From: Pseudobdellovibrionaceae bacterium
GTDB lineage: Bacteria; Bdellovibrionota; Bdellovibrionia; Bdellovibrionales; Bdellovibrionaceae
Length of the DNA stretch: 64,000 bases
Direction of reading: 5' to 3'
Assembly (NCBI GenBank): GCA_016719575.1
Contig: JADJYV010000013.1
Coordinates: 558,001 to 622,000 of the forward strand
Position 1 is the stretch's first letter. Each line of letters opens with the position of its first letter. A program made the translations under genes and the position numbers. Shown one piece after another: positions 62,138 to 64,000 of this stretch. The notes beneath the pieces were generated by a model. That model made no database searches, was not told the origin of the DNA, and saw only the letters and a program-made list of their open reading frames with translations.

Positions 62138-63550
62138 ATGTCTGACTCAACTCAATTCGATCTTGTTATCATTGGGGCAGGACCCGGTGGCTACGTGGGA
62201 GCAATCCGCGCGGCTCAGCTAGGTCTCAAAACCGCTGTCGTCGAAAAAGATAGAACCTATGGAGGAACTTGCGTCTCTGTAGGATGCATCCCCTCAAAAG
62301 CTTTGCTCGAAAGTTCGGAACATTATGTGGCAGCCCAACACGACTTCGCTGCCCACGGAATCAAGGTCAGCAATGTGGACCTAGACCTCCCGGCGATGAT
62401 TGCCCGTAAAGACAAAGTGGTAAAAGCAAACACGGATGGTATTGCGTTTCTATTTAAGAAAAATAAAATCACGGGCTTTCAAGGCTTCGGTAAAATTCTT
62501 AAGCCCGGCTCAGTTGAAGTCACAGCTGCGGACGGTAGCAAACAAATTCTAACAACAAAAAATATCATGATTGCTACAGGGTCTATTCCAGTCGAATTGC
62601 CTTTTTTGAAGTTCGATGAAAAGCGCATCCTCTCAAATACTGGAGCCCTCGCTATGACAACTGTTCCAAAAACAATGATCGTCGTCGGCGGCGGAGTGAT
62701 TGGCCTTGAACTCGGCTCGGTTTGGAATCGCCTCGGTGCCGATGTAACTATCGTTGAGTATGCCGATCGGTTGGGCGGTCAAATGGATCCGGACTGCATG
62801 AATACGCTCAAAAAATGCATGGAAAAAGTGGGGGTCAAATTTTTTCTCTCTACTAAAGTCACCGGGTCAAAAGTCCTAAGTGATGGAGTGGAACTTAGTT
62901 ATGAATCCCTTTCTGACGGAAAATCTCAAACTACAAAAGCTGATGTGGTTCTCGTTGCTACTGGACGCAAAGCCTTTTCTAGTGGCGTTGGTTGCGAAGA
63001 AATCGGAATCCAAAAGGATCCTCAAGGACGAATTATTATCAATAAGCATTATCAGACATCGGCCCCGGGTATCTACGCCGTCGGTGATGTTGTTGCTGGG
63101 CCTATGCTCGCGCACAAAGCCGAGGAAGAAGGCGTGGCAGTCGCAGAAATCATTGCCGGCCTCCACGGCCACGTCAATTACGACACGGTTCCTGGTGTGA
63201 TTTATACTCACCCAGAAATTGCTTCCGTTGGCCTGACAGAAGACCAGGCGAAAGCTCAAGGTCTTGAGGTCAATGTCGGTAAATTTCCATTTATGGCTAA
63301 TGGCCGGGCAAGAGCAAAAGGCTTTACCGAAGGCTTTGTCAAAATTATTGCAGACAAAACGACGGACAAGATTATTGGCGCTCATATGGTCGGGCCTGGT
63401 GTTTCAGAGCTCATTCATGAGGTTATTGTTTGCATGGAATTTGGCGGTAGCAGCGAAGACCTTGCGAGATCCTTTCATGCGCATCCAACCCTTAGTGAGG
63501 TTGTGAGAGAGGCCGCTCTTGCCGTCGAAAAACGTCAAAGGCAGATGTAA
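62138..63550 (+). CDS. lpdA: Dihydrolipoyl dehydrogenase, E3
   Basis: The 470-residue FAD disulfide reductase reoxidises dihydrolipoamide with NAD+. It has the FAD motif LVIIGAGPGGYVGAIRAA, the redox pair in GGTCVSVGCIPSKALL, the NAD motif IVVGGGVIGLELGSVW and the C-terminal His-Glu in FHAHPTLSEVVREAAL. It ends the sucA-sucB-lpdA operon and probably serves other 2-oxoacid dehydrogenases as well. A hairpin terminator lies about 150 nt downstream. Confidence 0.97.
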   Translation: MSDSTQFDLVIIGAGPGGYVGAIRAAQLGLKTAVVEKDRTYGGTCVSVGCIPSKALLESSEHYVAAQHDFAAHGIKVSNVDLDLPAMIARKDKVVKANTDGIAFLFKKNKITGFQGFGKILKPGSVEVTAADGSKQILTTKNIMIATGSIPVELPFLKFDEKRILSNTGALAMTTVPKTMIVVGGGVIGLELGSVWNRLGADVTIVEYADRLGGQMDPDCMNTLKKCMEKVGVKFFLSTKVTGSKVLSDGVELSYESLSDGKSQTTKADVVLVATGRKAFSSGVGCEEIGIQKDPQGRIIINKHYQTSAPGIYAVGDVVAGPMLAHKAEEEGVAVAEIIAGLHGHVNYDTVPGVIYTHPEIASVGLTEDQAKAQGLEVNVGKFPFMANGRARAKGFTEGFVKIIADKTTDKIIGAHMVGPGVSELIHEVIVCMEFGGSSEDLARSFHAHPTLSEVVREAALAVEKRQRQM

Positions 63551-63698
63551 TGATTAGCTCCAGTAGTAAAACTGGAGCACCAGACAAACCGCAAATATAA
63601 GAATAAAGAGAAATGTTCTCATTCCTAAGTGACTATCGGAAAAACCATCAGCTGTTGAAGGCTAGCCTGAAATTTTCTGTCCGATTTTCAATTTCAAA

Positions 63699-63733
63699 CA
63701 CCTAGAACTAGTCCAGGTGGGCTATTTTTTATT
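63699..63733 (+). terminator. Probable terminator of the sucA-sucB-lpdA operon
   Basis: CACCT (63699-63703) pairs with AGGTG (63715-63719), with a partly paired interior (CTAGAACTAG), then GGCTATTTTTTATT. A second hairpin, GCTCCAG...CTGGAGC at 63556-63577 just after lpdA, lacks a T-run. Confidence 0.65.
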
Positions 63734-63754
63734 AACAAAAGGATCCGTCTGCAA

Positions 63755-64000
63755 TTACTTTGTTCTCTCAATTATGGGGCGATAGGGCGCCATTTGAGCG
63801 CTCACCTTCTTTTCATCAGCATAAATCAAAATTCGAAGGTTTTTCGGATCCATATGCTTTTTGATGGCAGCATTAACATCGGACAATGTTAACGCCTCAA
63901 CATTTTTACGAAAATCTTGCAGATAGCTTATTGGGATCCCATAATAATTAAGAACCAAAATATTATAAGCGAGACGATCCGCAGTCTCTATAGCTCTTGG
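63755..64000 (-). CDS. M16-family zinc peptidase, C-terminal fragment at window edge
   Basis: Only the last 81 residues are inside the window; the frame is open to the right edge. They match the end of an insulinase/PqqL-type M16 domain: ETADRLAYNILVLNYYG, then FRKNVEALTLSDVNAAIKKHMDPKNLRILIYAD. The zinc motif HxxEH would be in the missing part. The gene converges on lpdA. Family members degrade peptides in the periplasm or process secreted proteins; no more can be said from this fragment. Confidence 0.82.
   Translation of the reverse strand, partial: PRAIETADRLAYNILVLNYYGIPISYLQDFRKNVEALTLSDVNAAIKKHMDPKNLRILIYADEKKVSAQMAPYRPIIERTK

Overview
The window reads as a chromosomal segment of a predatory or Bdellovibrio-like bacterium (Bdellovibrionota). 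This is inferred from gene content and style, not from a marker gene: many long secreted or lipidated surface proteins, a type IV minor-pilin set, phage-tail-fibre-like surface proteins, a Hint-domain lipoprotein and Gram-negative envelope machinery (TamB, Omp85, MtgA). No rRNA, tRNA or CRISPR array was seen. Genes are dense and lie on both strands, often in operons with 1-4 nt stop/start overlaps.

Layout. 1-7.4 kb: TPR protein, TamB and an Omp85 protein with about six POTRA domains, one overlapping operon for outer-membrane assembly. 7.4-11.6 kb: K+-dependent membrane pyrophosphatase, a frameshifted MFS transporter and an L,D-transpeptidase. 11.7-15.6 kb: methylcitrate cycle genes prpD-prpB and prpC. 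prpD and prpC carry near-identical promoters (TTGACC-N17-TAGCTT), and prpC is broken by loss of one copy of a 4-bp tandem unit just before its catalytic Asp. 15.6-18.6 kb: a PhoD-like lipoprotein with a degenerate active site, then a peroxide module (Fur/PerR-family regulator with several PerR-like boxes, AhpC, AhpD). 18.58-19.76 kb: an insertion sequence with 59-bp perfect terminal inverted repeats that contain inward-facing terminators; its transposase is split by a -1 shift. 19.8-23.6 kb: VOC protein, PepN and FolE. 23.7-26.5 kb: YceI protein, c-type cytochrome lipoprotein and two outer-membrane barrels, one with an N-terminal CxxCH haem site. 26.6-31.4 kb: an operon of two secreted proteins, an HTTM-like membrane protein and a PQQ-type beta-propeller.

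31.4-38.0 kb (minus strand) is the most striking region. An operon encodes an 836-residue PilX/GspK-like prepilin lacking Glu+5, two further prepilins, a secreted Ca-binding protein of the kind found in RTX adhesins, a Cys-rich repeat protein and a pentapeptide-repeat protein. It is preceded by a near-perfect sigma-28 (FliA) promoter and three perfect 15-bp tandem repeats. I read it as a motility-regulon pilus-tip or adhesion apparatus.

38-46 kb: membrane-embedded spermidine-synthase-like protein, DUF1624-type acyltransferase, IlvE, and a lipoprotein with PKD, Pro-rich repeat, TSP1-like and Hint modules. 46-51.4 kb: MtgA, LplA, GlpK, an acyltransferase and a DadA-like oxidase. 51.4-54.5 kb: a phage-fibre-like surface protein with its lipoprotein partner, a TadE/Flp-like small protein and an unknown. 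54.6-64 kb: HutI, tandem Usp, a structured RNA/terminator, GpmA, the 2-oxoglutarate dehydrogenase operon (E1, E2, E3) and the end of an M16 peptidase. LplA could lipoylate the E2 protein; propionyl-CoA oxidation through prp would feed succinate and pyruvate to the same central pathway.
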